10,547 nucleotides of DNA, taken from contig JAFLJZ010000048.1 of NCBI GenBank assembly GCA_022712775.1, forward strand, positions 1-10,547. Direction: 5' to 3'. Within the stretch, counting starts at the first letter, position 1. Each line of letters begins with the position of its first letter. Under the pieces are notes generated by a model that ran no database searches, was not told where the DNA came from, and saw only the letters and a program-made list of their open reading frames with translations. Of this stretch, positions 1 through 5,509 are shown in pieces. Source of the DNA: Sulfurimonas sp. (lineage in GTDB: Bacteria; Campylobacterota; Campylobacteria; Campylobacterales; Sulfurimonadaceae). The translations under genes and the position numbers were made by a program.

Positions 1-56
1 GATATCGTTTCTCTAGGTTTAACTGATGATATTTCATGTAATCTCTTTTGTTTTAG

Positions 57-230
57 TCGATAAAAGATTACTGTAATTATTCTCAGTTAACCTTTAACCT
101 ACATCTTCAAAAAATTGCACTTGATATTAGAATTGGCGAAGCAATTAATGGAACTTTTTCATTAACAAAGAAACAACTAGAACAAGCAGAAAAGATTAAT
201 TTTAATTCAAAACTGATGGAATGGAAATAA
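57..230 (+). pseudogene. Coding remnant without a start codon
   Basis: A frame of 57 codons is open from just after a TAG at 54-56 to TAA at 228-230 and contains no plausible start before its far end. The translated end looks protein-like (charged helix, ...TKKQLEQAEKINF...MEWK). A different frame is open from position 1 to the stop at 61-63, so a single frameshift near 50-62 would join the two into the tail of a gene entering from the left. The protein is not recognised. The tandem stop TAA TAG after it recurs at the homologous place at 517-522. Chance openness in AT-rich DNA remains possible. Confidence 0.3.
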
Positions 231-250
231 TAGCCAAAAGGGTAATTAAT
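224..250 (+). repeat. 27-base direct repeat, copy 1
   Basis: This segment begins GAAATAATAGCCA and ends GGGTAATTAAT. It matches 513-539 at 25 of 27 positions. A shared ATTAATTTTAAT lies upstream of each copy (195-206 and 496-507). Both copies place a tandem stop codon before the conserved GTAATTAAT. Unlike copy 2, this one is not flanked by a good inverted repeat. Confidence 0.55.
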
Positions 251-512
251 TTCTTAAATTAGCAATATTTCTTATATTTTGTTACAATTGCAGAAGTGGA
301 AGAGAGCGTTAAGCTCCCTATTTTAATATAACGGTTCGGCTAAAACCATTAAAACCACTAATGCTAGTACAATGTACACAACTTATCTCCTTTCTAGGGG
401 ATACCGACTAATCCCTAAACCCTCTAATAAAAGCAACACCAAAGCCTAAAGAAAATAAATTGTTTGTAACGATGAAAGTATATCAGATTTTAAAAATTAA
501 TTTTAATGAAGT

Positions 513-539
513 GAAATAATAGCCAGAGGGGTAATTAAT
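513..539 (+). repeat. 27-base direct repeat, copy 2
   Basis: This is the second copy of the segment at 224-250, differing by A to G at two positions. Both changes fall in the purine run before GTAATTAAT, and here they create one arm of a 6-bp stem (525-530 pairing with 540-545). Confidence 0.55.
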
Positions 540-545
540 CCCTCT
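525..545 (+). other. Hairpin AGAGGG / CCCTCT with loop GTAATTAAT
   Basis: A perfect 6-bp stem encloses the 9-base loop GTAATTAAT and is followed by ATTTTG. It could be a weak intrinsic terminator for whatever ends at 519, or a structured RNA element. The same loop appears in a second hairpin at 717-735 with a different stem sequence. Confidence 0.45.
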
Positions 546-580
546 ATTTTGATTAGTGCAAGACAGGTGCGAACACCATT

Positions 581-700
581 ATGACTAAAAAGACTATTAA
601 GAATTTGGAAAGCAAAGATACTCCTTTTACAGAGAACTCCACACCCACCCCAACCTTACCAAAAAATTGGCAAAAAAAAAGGCTAAGACCGAAGTCCTAA
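581..700 (+). CDS. Possible 39-residue small protein
   Basis: An ATG frame encodes a short basic peptide rich in Lys, Thr and Pro (starts MTKKTIKNLESKD, ends KRLRPKS). There is no Shine-Dalgarno sequence; the start lies a few bases after a small hairpin GGTG-CGAA-CACC (566-577). An in-frame stretch further left (about 324-449) begins with a similar motif (AKTIK) and also follows a GGTT...AACC inverted repeat, which hints at two diverged copies of one unit. Product unknown; it may not be translated. Confidence 0.22.
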   Translation: MTKKTIKNLESKDTPFTENSTPTPTLPKNWQKKRLRPKS

Positions 701-716
701 CCTATTGGCTCTCTAT

Positions 717-735
717 GTCTGGTAATTAAGCAGAC
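717..735 (+). other. Hairpin GTCTG / CAGAC with loop GTAATTAAG
   Basis: A perfect 5-bp stem encloses a 9-base loop that matches the loop of the hairpin at 525-545 in eight of nine bases, although the stems are unrelated. It is followed directly by GGGAG and, four bases on, an ATG at 745. It could therefore sit at the ribosome binding site of that short frame. Confidence 0.4.
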
Positions 736-744
736 GGGAGTACT

Positions 745-798
745 ATGCTTTCACAAGAGAATTATAACATAAGATTAGTCAATATGATTGATTTTTAG
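745..798 (+). CDS. Possible 17-residue leader or truncated gene start
   Basis: A short ATG frame (MLSQENYNIRLVNMIDF) is preceded by GGGAG four bases upstream, which overlaps the 3' side of the hairpin at 717-735. Nothing in it identifies a function. It could be the start of a gene lost by decay, a leader peptide or chance. Confidence 0.15.
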   Translation: MLSQENYNIRLVNMIDF

Positions 799-819
799 TA
801 TTGGAGATGTAAAAAAAAT

Positions 820-870
820 TGTAACAGATATGTAACAGTAAACACACTAAATCATAGTAAAGTTGTTACA
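820..870. promoter_or_regulatory. Three TGTAACA heptamers (two direct, one inverted)
   Basis: TGTAACAG occurs at 820-827 and again at 831-838, one helical turn apart. TGTTACA, the inverted form, is at 864-870. This spacing is typical of an operator for a dimeric DNA-binding protein. No gene with a clear start lies immediately downstream on the plus strand, and the minus-strand regulators end at 943, so the target is unclear. Confidence 0.3.
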
Positions 871-916
871 TAATTCTTATACAACCCTTAAAATAGGGCT
901 TTAGGGAATTATACTT

Positions 917-936
917 AAAAACAACTAATACTAGTT
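917..936 (-). terminator. Intrinsic terminator of the DUF6166/RHH operon
   Basis: On the minus strand a 5-bp stem AACTA/TAGTT with a 4-base loop (923-936) is followed by G and five T (922-917). It begins 6 bases after the stop codon of the ribbon-helix-helix gene. The stem is short and AT-rich, so termination may be weak. Confidence 0.45.
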
Positions 937-942
937 TAACTA

Positions 943-1134
943 TTAATGAAAAAATTTGCCTTGGCTTTTATTGTCAAGTGGTTTTCTTTTTTCTTTTGCT
1001 AACCATTCTTGAAGTAGGGCTTCTACAACTTTACTTAAGCTCATTTTATACCTTTGTCGTGAATACTTCATAGCATCATCCCAAGTTTGCCTATCGACAA
1101 GAAGACTACGTGTTACTTCATCTTTTGGTTGCAT
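943..1134 (-). CDS. Small ribbon-helix-helix (CopG/Arc-like) DNA-binding protein
   Basis: This 63-residue protein is likely a dimeric DNA-binding regulator. A short strand (about residues 8-14, TRSLLVD) is followed by helix A (16-28) and, after a turn, helix B beginning SLSKVVEALLQEW (32-45), with a basic tail. This is the ribbon-helix-helix layout used by CopG-type plasmid copy regulators, antitoxins and phage Arc. The start has an excellent site, GAGGA seven bases upstream, formed partly by the stop codon of the preceding gene (TGAGGA). Only 9 bases separate the genes, so translation is probably coupled. It is the last gene of the operon before a terminator at 917-936. No toxin is adjacent, so a regulatory role is more likely than an antitoxin role, but the family assignment rests on pattern alone. 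Confidence 0.65.
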   Translation of the reverse strand: MQPKDEVTRSLLVDRQTWDDAMKYSRQRYKMSLSKVVEALLQEWLAKEKRKPLDNKSQGKFFH

Positions 1135-1143
1135 TGAGTTTCC

Positions 1144-1770
1144 TCAAGAAGCTTGTAGAAGATGTATAAAGTCTTTATAACTATCGACAATTTTTTGATT
1201 CTTAACGCTTGTAGTATAAAACTCGATAGCTTTTTTCCCAAGACGAGGAATCTCATTTTTAACAGCCCAACTACTGACTGTACCTTCTGGAACTTCAAGT
1301 ATTTCTGCAAGTTGTTTTTGTGTAATAGAAAGCTCTCTACAGATCTCTTTAACAACATTATTTTTTCTTGGTCGTGATTGTTTTTTTGGTTTTGTTACAA
1401 GAACCATTCCAGATCTTGGTTCTACAACAATTTTCGGCTTAATTTCTTGAACCGGTTCTACATTTTCTTTTAACCAATCTACTACCTCTATAGAGCTTAA
1501 AATCCAGTCTCTTGAGGTTAATTTTTTAATAACCTCTTGTGTAAACTTAATAACATGCTTTGTTGCTGTTTCTTTGTCACTTAGTTGATACAAAATTGAA
1601 AAAGCAAGTTGCATTGAAGATGGACCATTGTGTCCCCAGTCAAAACCACTTCTAGCTTTTGGATAAATATCAAATCTTAAAGGAAGTTCAACTTCACCAT
1701 ACGTTACATATTTGCTGCCGAGTAATGTTTTATGTCCTTTGAAGACATGTTTATTCATATTTATTGCCAT
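1144..1770 (-). CDS. DUF6166-like domain fused to a Cro/CI-type helix-turn-helix
   Basis: The product has 208 residues in two parts. Residues about 8-101 resemble the DUF6166 family: a strand-rich start, then GFDWGHNGPSSMQLAFSIL (42-60), then a helix and a W...I...EVVDWL ending. A basic linker (102-138) leads to a helix-turn-helix at about 139-185, where ITQKQLAEILEVPEGTVSSW fits the XRE/phage-repressor pattern. The protein is probably a DNA-binding regulator with a ligand- or partner-binding front domain of unknown function. The start at 1770 has AGAGAGA about 7 bases upstream; a second ATG at 1758 is possible. The micro-protein stop at 1782 overlaps this site, and the RHH gene follows after 9 bases, so the three genes form one unit. 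The DUF6166 call is from memory of the WG.(G)..P.QLA pattern. Confidence 0.7.
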   Translation of the reverse strand: MAINMNKHVFKGHKTLLGSKYVTYGEVELPLRFDIYPKARSGFDWGHNGPSSMQLAFSILYQLSDKETATKHVIKFTQEVIKKLTSRDWILSSIEVVDWLKENVEPVQEIKPKIVVEPRSGMVLVTKPKKQSRPRKNNVVKEICRELSITQKQLAEILEVPEGTVSSWAVKNEIPRLGKKAIEFYTTSVKNQKIVDSYKDFIHLLQAS

Positions 1771-1781
1771 TTTAATTCTCT

Positions 1782-1904
1782 CTATAATTTAAAAGTATAA
1801 TGCTCATTATTATTTCTTTCTTCAACTTTGTTAGTGAATGAAGTCTTATAAATAACATATAAAACACTAACTAGCAATAAAAGTACCAATAACCAAACTA
1901 ACAT
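1782..1904 (-). CDS. 40-residue single-pass membrane micro-protein
   Basis: The frame starts at ATG 1904 with a strong site, AAGGAAA, about 6 bases upstream, and ends at TAG 1782, 11 bases before the next gene. Residues 1-19 form one very hydrophobic helix (MLVWLLVLLLLVSVLYVIY) followed by a polar, charged tail (KTSFTNKVEERNNN...), so the N-terminus probably spans the inner membrane with the tail in the cytoplasm. It is the first gene of the operon with the DUF6166-HTH and RHH proteins. Its function is unknown; possibilities include a membrane anchor or a small hydrophobic toxin kept in check by the two regulators behind it. Its good ribosome site and tight spacing support it being a real gene. 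Confidence 0.6.
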   Translation of the reverse strand: MLVWLLVLLLLVSVLYVIYKTSFTNKVEERNNNEHYTFKL

Positions 1905-1929
1905 GTAGATTTTCCTTGATTAATATGTA

Positions 1930-1935
1930 CTTATA
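1930..1935 (-). promoter_or_regulatory. Possible -10 of the micro-protein/DUF6166/RHH operon
   Basis: On the minus strand TATAAG lies 25 bases upstream of ATG 1904, leaving a short leader that still contains AAGGAAA. No convincing -35 element is present. A nearby TATTAA (1925-1920) is too close to the start to be preferred. Confidence 0.25.
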
Positions 1936-2000
1936 TCGACAATCACACTACTTATGTTAGTTTATTTGTTATTTATTTATAAATTAATAGGTTCAAGGAT

Positions 2001-2030
2001 AAATAAACTTTGAATAATCAAAGTTTATTT
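2001..2030 (-). terminator. 13-bp perfect hairpin behind the CopD-like gene
   Basis: AAATAAACTTTGA (2001-2013) and its exact reverse complement (2018-2030) enclose a 4-base loop. The structure touches the stop codon of the membrane protein gene at 2030 and reads out into TTTATTTATCC-like sequence on the minus strand. It would separate this gene from the operon starting at 1904, which lies in the same direction. Confidence 0.7.
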
Positions 2031-2476
2031 TAGAGGATGGAGCGTATCATGATAGCGTAGTGGAGGATAAAAATATTTGCAAAGAAGATAAATAAAGAAG
2101 ATCCACGAGAAATAATATTTTCTAGTTTTGTTCTTTTTTTGTTGTTAGTCCTCAATGCTATAACAAAATGTATAGCTGTCGCAATAACAACAGCTGCAAC
2201 AATTGATAACTTACTTCTAAGGTATTCTATAGCAGCACCATTGTCATCTGTAAAGAGTATATCAATTAATCCATTCTCTGCGATAAGAAATATTCCTGTT
2301 GTAAGAAGCATGATAAGTGAAACAAGTTCAAAGTAACCAAAGATTGGTCCTACGTGAGGGTATACCTCTTGTTGTTGTTTTTTATCTGTAAGTGTTACGC
2401 CTAAAACAAACATGAATATAGAGCCACCTATCCAAGCTATAGCTGCAAAAAGGTGAATGTGCATTAATGGATCCAA
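2030..2476 (-). CDS. Four-helix integral membrane protein, CopD-like
   Basis: The 148-residue protein has four predicted membrane helices at about 9-28, 46-66, 90-108 and 126-146 and almost no soluble part. A short His-rich N-terminus (H6, H8), H41 after the first loop, H103 in helix 3 and H139 in helix 4 suggest possible metal or heme binding. The HLFAAIAWIGGSIF start and the LLTTG motif in helix 2 resemble CopD-type copper proteins and other small four-helix families such as HemJ and DUF2269; I cannot separate these by eye. The start is TTG at 2476, chosen because AAAGGA lies 7 bases before it, whereas the next ATG (codon 5) would be 19 bases away. It stands alone, with its own promoter (2506-2535) and terminator (2001-2030). 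Confidence 0.7.
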   Translation of the reverse strand: MDPLMHIHLFAAIAWIGGSIFMFVLGVTLTDKKQQQEVYPHVGPIFGYFELVSLIMLLTTGIFLIAENGLIDILFTDDNGAAIEYLRSKLSIVAAVVIATAIHFVIALRTNNKKRTKLENIISRGSSLFIFFANIFILHYAIMIRSIL

Positions 2477-2505
2477 AAAAAAGTCCTTTTAGTTTTAGTA
2501 CCCTA

Positions 2506-2535
2506 ATAATATAGTAATATACTTACATTATTCAA
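2506..2535 (-). promoter_or_regulatory. Promoter of the CopD-like gene
   Basis: On the minus strand TTGAAT (2535-2530) and TATTAT (2511-2506) are separated by 18 bases, a fair sigma-70 match. It is placed about 30 bases upstream of the TTG start at 2476. Confidence 0.5.
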
Positions 2536-2553
2536 CTTTTTAATAAATTATTG

Positions 2554-2580
2554 TATTATTTCATAATTAAAATAAAAAGG
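2554..2580 (+). promoter_or_regulatory. Possible -10 and ribosome site of the acidic coiled-coil gene
   Basis: TATTAT at 2554-2559 is a plausible -10 without a clear -35. AAAAAGG at 2574-2580 is the ribosome binding site, 10 bases before ATG 2591. The intergenic space is shared with the divergent promoter at 2506-2535. Confidence 0.35.
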
Positions 2581-2590
2581 TACTATAAAT

Positions 2591-2878
2591 ATGTCACAAG
2601 CTGAGAAACTAGAAGAATTACTTACAAAGAGTGTTATCCCTGATTTAGATGAAAGGTTAGATGAAATTTTTGAAGAAATAGCAGATAATAAAGAAGCAAG
2701 TGAAGATGCTAAAGAAGAGATAGAAGAACTACGTGAATTTAAGGCTGATTTACAAGATGTCTTAGATGATATACAAAGTGGTGATATCGATGAAGATGAG
2801 TGTAAAGAGCTTATTGAGGATATTTTAGAAGCACAAAAGGGTGACGACGAAGACTTTGGGTTTAAAGAAGAAGATTAA
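2591..2878 (+). CDS. Acidic coiled-coil protein of unknown function
   Basis: The product is a 95-residue, very acidic soluble protein with roughly four acidic residues for each basic one. It has no signal peptide or membrane segment. Hydrophobic residues recur in heptad-like spacing from about residue 7 to 62 (for example LDERLDEIFEEIAD and EEIEELREFKADLQDVLDDI), which indicates a helical coiled coil. A second acidic helix (70-82) and an acidic tail follow. One cysteine (C71) is present. It converges on the secreted repeat protein gene, and the two stop codons overlap by 4 bases (2875-2878). I do not recognise the family; a scaffold, chaperone-like or cation-binding role would be a guess. Confidence 0.7.
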   Translation: MSQAEKLEELLTKSVIPDLDERLDEIFEEIADNKEASEDAKEEIEELREFKADLQDVLDDIQSGDIDEDECKELIEDILEAQKGDDEDFGFKEED

Positions 2879-3105
2879 TCTTCTCCCATATCCTCTAAAG
2901 CATCTCTTGTATCGTCCCAAATTTCTTTTGAAGTATCCTTTGTAGATTCCCAAGCTTCATCAGATTCGTCCTTTGTATCTTCCCATATTACTTCAGATTC
3001 ATCAGTAATATCATCCCAAAGATCAGTAACATTATCCCATAGAGATGCATGCGACGCCGTTACAAATGCGATAAGTGCTACAAATGTAAATATTTTTTTA
3101 TTCAT
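2875..3105 (-). CDS. Secreted acidic protein with 11-residue Trp repeats
   Basis: This 76-residue precursor has a clear Sec signal peptide: MNKK, a hydrophobic core to about residue 16, then a probable signal peptidase I site after SHA (residue 20). The mature part of about 56 residues is almost all repeat. Tryptophans fall at 23, 30, 41, 52 and 63, the last four exactly 11 residues apart, in a pattern close to (I/A)W(E/D)(D/S)TKDxSxE. This predicts a long amphipathic helix with a narrow aromatic stripe and a strongly acidic face, acting in the periplasm. The start has AAGGA seven bases upstream, overlapping the adk stop codon, with a 10-base gap. It is the third gene of the aspS-adk operon. 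Function unknown; family not recognised. Confidence 0.75.
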   Translation of the reverse strand: MNKKIFTFVALIAFVTASHASLWDNVTDLWDDITDESEVIWEDTKDESDEAWESTKDTSKEIWDDTRDALEDMGED

Positions 3106-3115
3106 TATGAGTTCC

Positions 3116-3685
3116 TTATATTTTTGATTTAATAAAAGTTTCCATCTCTAAAACGATCTCTTCGATACTTCCTTCACCAGAAATAACTTTTAAAATATTT
3201 TTTTCAATATAGAAAGCTTGAATATAAGTTAAAGGATCAGTATAAACCTTCATACGATTATTAAATACTTCGTTGCTATCATCATCGCCGCGAGCACGAC
3301 CAAGAACTCTATCTCTAGCAGTCTCTTCGCTTACAGCTACTTCAATAACACTTACAAGCTCCACAGAAGCCTCATTTGTTAGATAATTATCTAACTCATT
3401 CATCTGTTCTTGACTTCTTGGATAACCATCAATCACAACTACATCAGTCGGAGATGATTTAATGGCATTAAAAATAGCCTCAATTACAATAGCAAGAGGA
3501 ACTATGTTGCCTTTTGACATATAGCTATTTAATTCTATACCTCTATCACTCCCTGATGCAACTTCTGCTCGAAGCATATCACCAGTTGAGTAGTGTGTAA
3601 TATTATTATTTTTTTGTGCGATTAATTCGGCATCAGTAGTTTTTCCACTTCCTGGTGCTCCGATGATTAAAAATAGTTTCTTCAT
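3116..3685 (-). CDS. adk: Adenylate kinase, short form
   Basis: The enzyme converts ATP + AMP to 2 ADP in the cytoplasm. At 189 residues it shows the P-loop GAPGSGKT (9-16), the AMP-binding STGDMLR (33-39), DGYPRS (86-91, usually DGFPRT) and GRARGDDD (129-136) at the LID. The LID is only a short loop, as in eukaryotic AK1 and UMP/CMP kinases, instead of the long insertion of most bacterial Adk; to my knowledge this short type is the usual Campylobacter form. It sits 14 bases behind aspS with only a weak ribosome site, so it depends on the aspS transcript, and it precedes the secreted repeat protein by 10 bases. A second, long-form adenylate kinase lies at 9287-9934, so the two may differ in expression or substrate (AMP versus other nucleoside monophosphates). 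Confidence 0.9.
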   Translation of the reverse strand: MKKLFLIIGAPGSGKTTDAELIAQKNNNITHYSTGDMLRAEVASGSDRGIELNSYMSKGNIVPLAIVIEAIFNAIKSSPTDVVVIDGYPRSQEQMNELDNYLTNEASVELVSVIEVAVSEETARDRVLGRARGDDDSNEVFNNRMKVYTDPLTYIQAFYIEKNILKVISGEGSIEEIVLEMETFIKSKI

Positions 3686-3699
3686 ATTTAGAATCTTGT

Positions 3700-5460
3700 T
3701 TAACTTTCTTTTTTCTGTTCACGAAGCCTAATGTGTAAGTCACGAAGTTGTGTGTTATCAACTGCACTAGGTGCTTTTGTAAGTACACAAGAAGCTTTTT
3801 GTGTTTTAGGGAATGCGATAACATCTCTAATACTTTTCTTTTTCGTCATAAGCATAATCATTCTGTCAAAACCAAGAGCAAACCCACCATGTGGAGGTGC
3901 ACCAAATTTAAGAGCATCAAGTAAGAAACCGAATTTTTCTTGCGCTTCCTCTTCATCAATTCCTAGAAGTTTAAATACTTCATTTTGTACAGCTTCTTTA
4001 TGGATACGAATAGAACCACCACCAAGCTCAGTACCATTAAGTACAATATCATAAGCGATAGATTCTATCTCTTCAATATCGTCCTTATCAGTATCTTTAG
4101 GCTGTGTAAATGGATGGTGAAGTGCTTTAACACGACCATCTTCAACTTCAAACATAGGGAAGTCAACTACCCATAAAAATTCAAATGCATCAGGATCAAT
4201 AAGGTTCATCTTTTCATGCTCAGCAATGAAGTTTCTAAATCTACCCATATAATCCCATACAGTTTTCTTATCACCTGCACCAAAGAAAACAACATCACCA
4301 ACTTCAAGCTCAGTTCTTTCAATTAGTAAAGCAATATCTTCTTCAGAGAAGAATTTAATAAGTGGACCTTTAAGACCATCCTCTTTCATTTGGAAGTAAC
4401 CAAGACCATGTGCACCAAATTGACGAACGAAAGTTTCAAAACCTTTCATCTCTCTTTTTGAGAATACTAAATCAGCACCTGGAACTCTAAGGGCTTTGAT
4501 GCGATTTTTGTGTGGTTGTTTAGCGATATTTGTAAAGATTTCATTATCGCATCTCTCAAAAATATCGATAACATCAACCATCTTAAGACCATATCTCATA
4601 TCTGGCTTATCAGAACCATAAAACTCCATAGCATCACTATGTGTCATTCTGTTAAAAGGTGCCTTTGCTTCGATTCCACATGCACCAAACATAGATTCAA
4701 GTAAGTCTTCTGCAACTTTGATTACATCTTCTTGATTACAAAAACTCATCTCTACGTCTATTTGAGTAAATTCAGGCTGACGATCAGCTCTTAAATCTTC
4801 ATCTCTAAAACATTTTGCAATTTGGAAGTATCTATCAAAACCACCAATCATTAAAAGTTGCTTAAAAAGTTGTGGAGATTGAGGAAGTGCGTAAAATTCA
4901 CCATCATGAACACGAGAAGGTACTAGATAATCTCTCGCGCCCTCTGGAGTTGATTTTGTAAGAATAGGAGTTTCAACTTCTAAGAATCCATTTGCATCAA
5001 GTGTATTTCTTGCTGCAATCGCAGCTTTTGAGCGAAGACGGAAGACTTCATAAAGATCAGGGTCACGAAGTTCTAAGTAACGGTATTTTAATGTAGTTTC
5101 TTCACCGACTTTTTTATCACCTATTACGAATGGAAGTGCAGCTGATTTGTTTTCAATGATAAGTTCTTCAACTATGATTTCAATAGCACCAGTTTTTAAA
5201 CGAGGATTCGTTAAACCTTCACCACGAAGACGTACTGTACCATGCGCGATAAGAACATACTCATCTCTAACACCATCTGCCATTTTATGTGCTGATGCGC
5301 TGTCTTCAGGGTCACAAGTAAGTTGTACTAAACCACTTTTATCTCTTAAATCGATGAATATAATTCCACCATGGTCACGGTAGTTGTTTGCCCAACCAGC
5401 TAAAACAACCTTGTCGCCTACATTTGCTTCACTTAAATCTGTACAATAATGACTTCTCAT
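3700..5460 (-). CDS. aspS: Aspartyl-tRNA synthetase, probably non-discriminating (Asp/Asn)
   Basis: The enzyme charges tRNA-Asp, and probably tRNA-Asn, with aspartate. The 586 residues are of normal bacterial type. They comprise an N-terminal OB-fold anticodon domain (1-105, [23 protein letters not shown]), class II motif 1 (about 159-183), motif 2 [18 protein letters not shown] (218-235), a bacterial GAD insertion (about 290-400) and motif 3 [13 protein letters not shown] (525-537) with catalytic Arg533. His30 replaces the Leu of E. coli-type enzymes (RDLG becomes RDHG), a known mark of relaxed tRNA specificity in species that make Asn-tRNA with GatCAB. The start at 5460 has AGGA 10 bases upstream and a TATAAT 32 bases upstream. 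It is the first gene of the operon with adk and the secreted repeat protein. Confidence 0.96.
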   Translation of the reverse strand: MRSHYCTDLSEANVGDKVVLAGWANNYRDHGGIIFIDLRDKSGLVQLTCDPEDSASAHKMADGVRDEYVLIAHGTVRLRGEGLTNPRLKTGAIEIIVEELIIENKSAALPFVIGDKKVGEETTLKYRYLELRDPDLYEVFRLRSKAAIAARNTLDANGFLEVETPILTKSTPEGARDYLVPSRVHDGEFYALPQSPQLFKQLLMIGGFDRYFQIAKCFRDEDLRADRQPEFTQIDVEMSFCNQEDVIKVAEDLLESMFGACGIEAKAPFNRMTHSDAMEFYGSDKPDMRYGLKMVDVIDIFERCDNEIFTNIAKQPHKNRIKALRVPGADLVFSKREMKGFETFVRQFGAHGLGYFQMKEDGLKGPLIKFFSEEDIALLIERTELEVGDVVFFGAGDKKTVWDYMGRFRNFIAEHEKMNLIDPDAFEFLWVVDFPMFEVEDGRVKALHHPFTQPKDTDKDDIEEIESIAYDIVLNGTELGGGSIRIHKEAVQNEVFKLLGIDEEEAQEKFGFLLDALKFGAPPHGGFALGFDRMIMLMTKKKSIRDVIAFPKTQKASCVLTKAPSAVDNTQLRDLHIRLREQKKES

Positions 5461-5491
5461 AAATAGCGAGTCCTAGTTAATAATTTTCGCG

Positions 5492-5497
5492 ATTATA
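5492..5497 (-). promoter_or_regulatory. -10 element of the aspS operon
   Basis: On the minus strand a perfect TATAAT lies 32 bases upstream of the aspS ATG, in the short gap after the hemerythrin gene. There is no recognisable -35, as is usual for Campylobacterota housekeeping promoters. It allows aspS to be transcribed independently of the signalling genes upstream. Confidence 0.55.
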
Positions 5498-5509
5498 TCA
5501 AAACTTGAC

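Larger units (their letters stand above)
1..942. other. Gene-poor left flank with decayed reading frames, hairpins and small open frames
   Basis: No open frame of ordinary gene length with a start codon lies here. What can be seen is: an open frame without a start at 57-230; a 27-base segment at 224-250 repeated with two mismatches at 513-539; two hairpins (525-545 and 717-735) that share the loop GTAATTAA; three copies of TGTAACA at 820-870; and small ATG frames at 372-449, 581-700 and 745-798. The small frames lack convincing ribosome binding sites, apart from GGGAG before 745. The stretch looks like decayed accessory or mobile DNA or an unrecognised RNA region. I recognise no tRNA, rRNA, tmRNA, 6S or RNase P RNA signature in it. 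Confidence 0.5.

Noticed and set aside
333..347. GGTTCGGCTAAAACC as a tRNA T-arm.
   Set aside because: The loop lacks the T-loop consensus, and no acceptor, D or anticodon arms flank it.
885..905. CCCT-TAAAAT-AGGG inverted repeat as a terminator.
   Set aside because: A 4-bp stem without a T-run; the hairpin at 917-936 is the better candidate.
1..942. CRISPR array or tRNA genes in the gene-poor left flank.
   Set aside because: Only two to three diverged, irregularly spaced repeats exist, and no cloverleaf or CCA-end pattern was found.
1113..1377. Open frames on both strands overlapping the DUF6166-HTH gene.
   Set aside because: Out-of-frame shadows without ribosome sites; the 208-residue frame explains this DNA.
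3731..5383. Several open frames of 60-107 codons on the plus strand opposite aspS.
   Set aside because: They are antisense shadows of a well-conserved synthetase, lack ribosome sites and have improbable composition.
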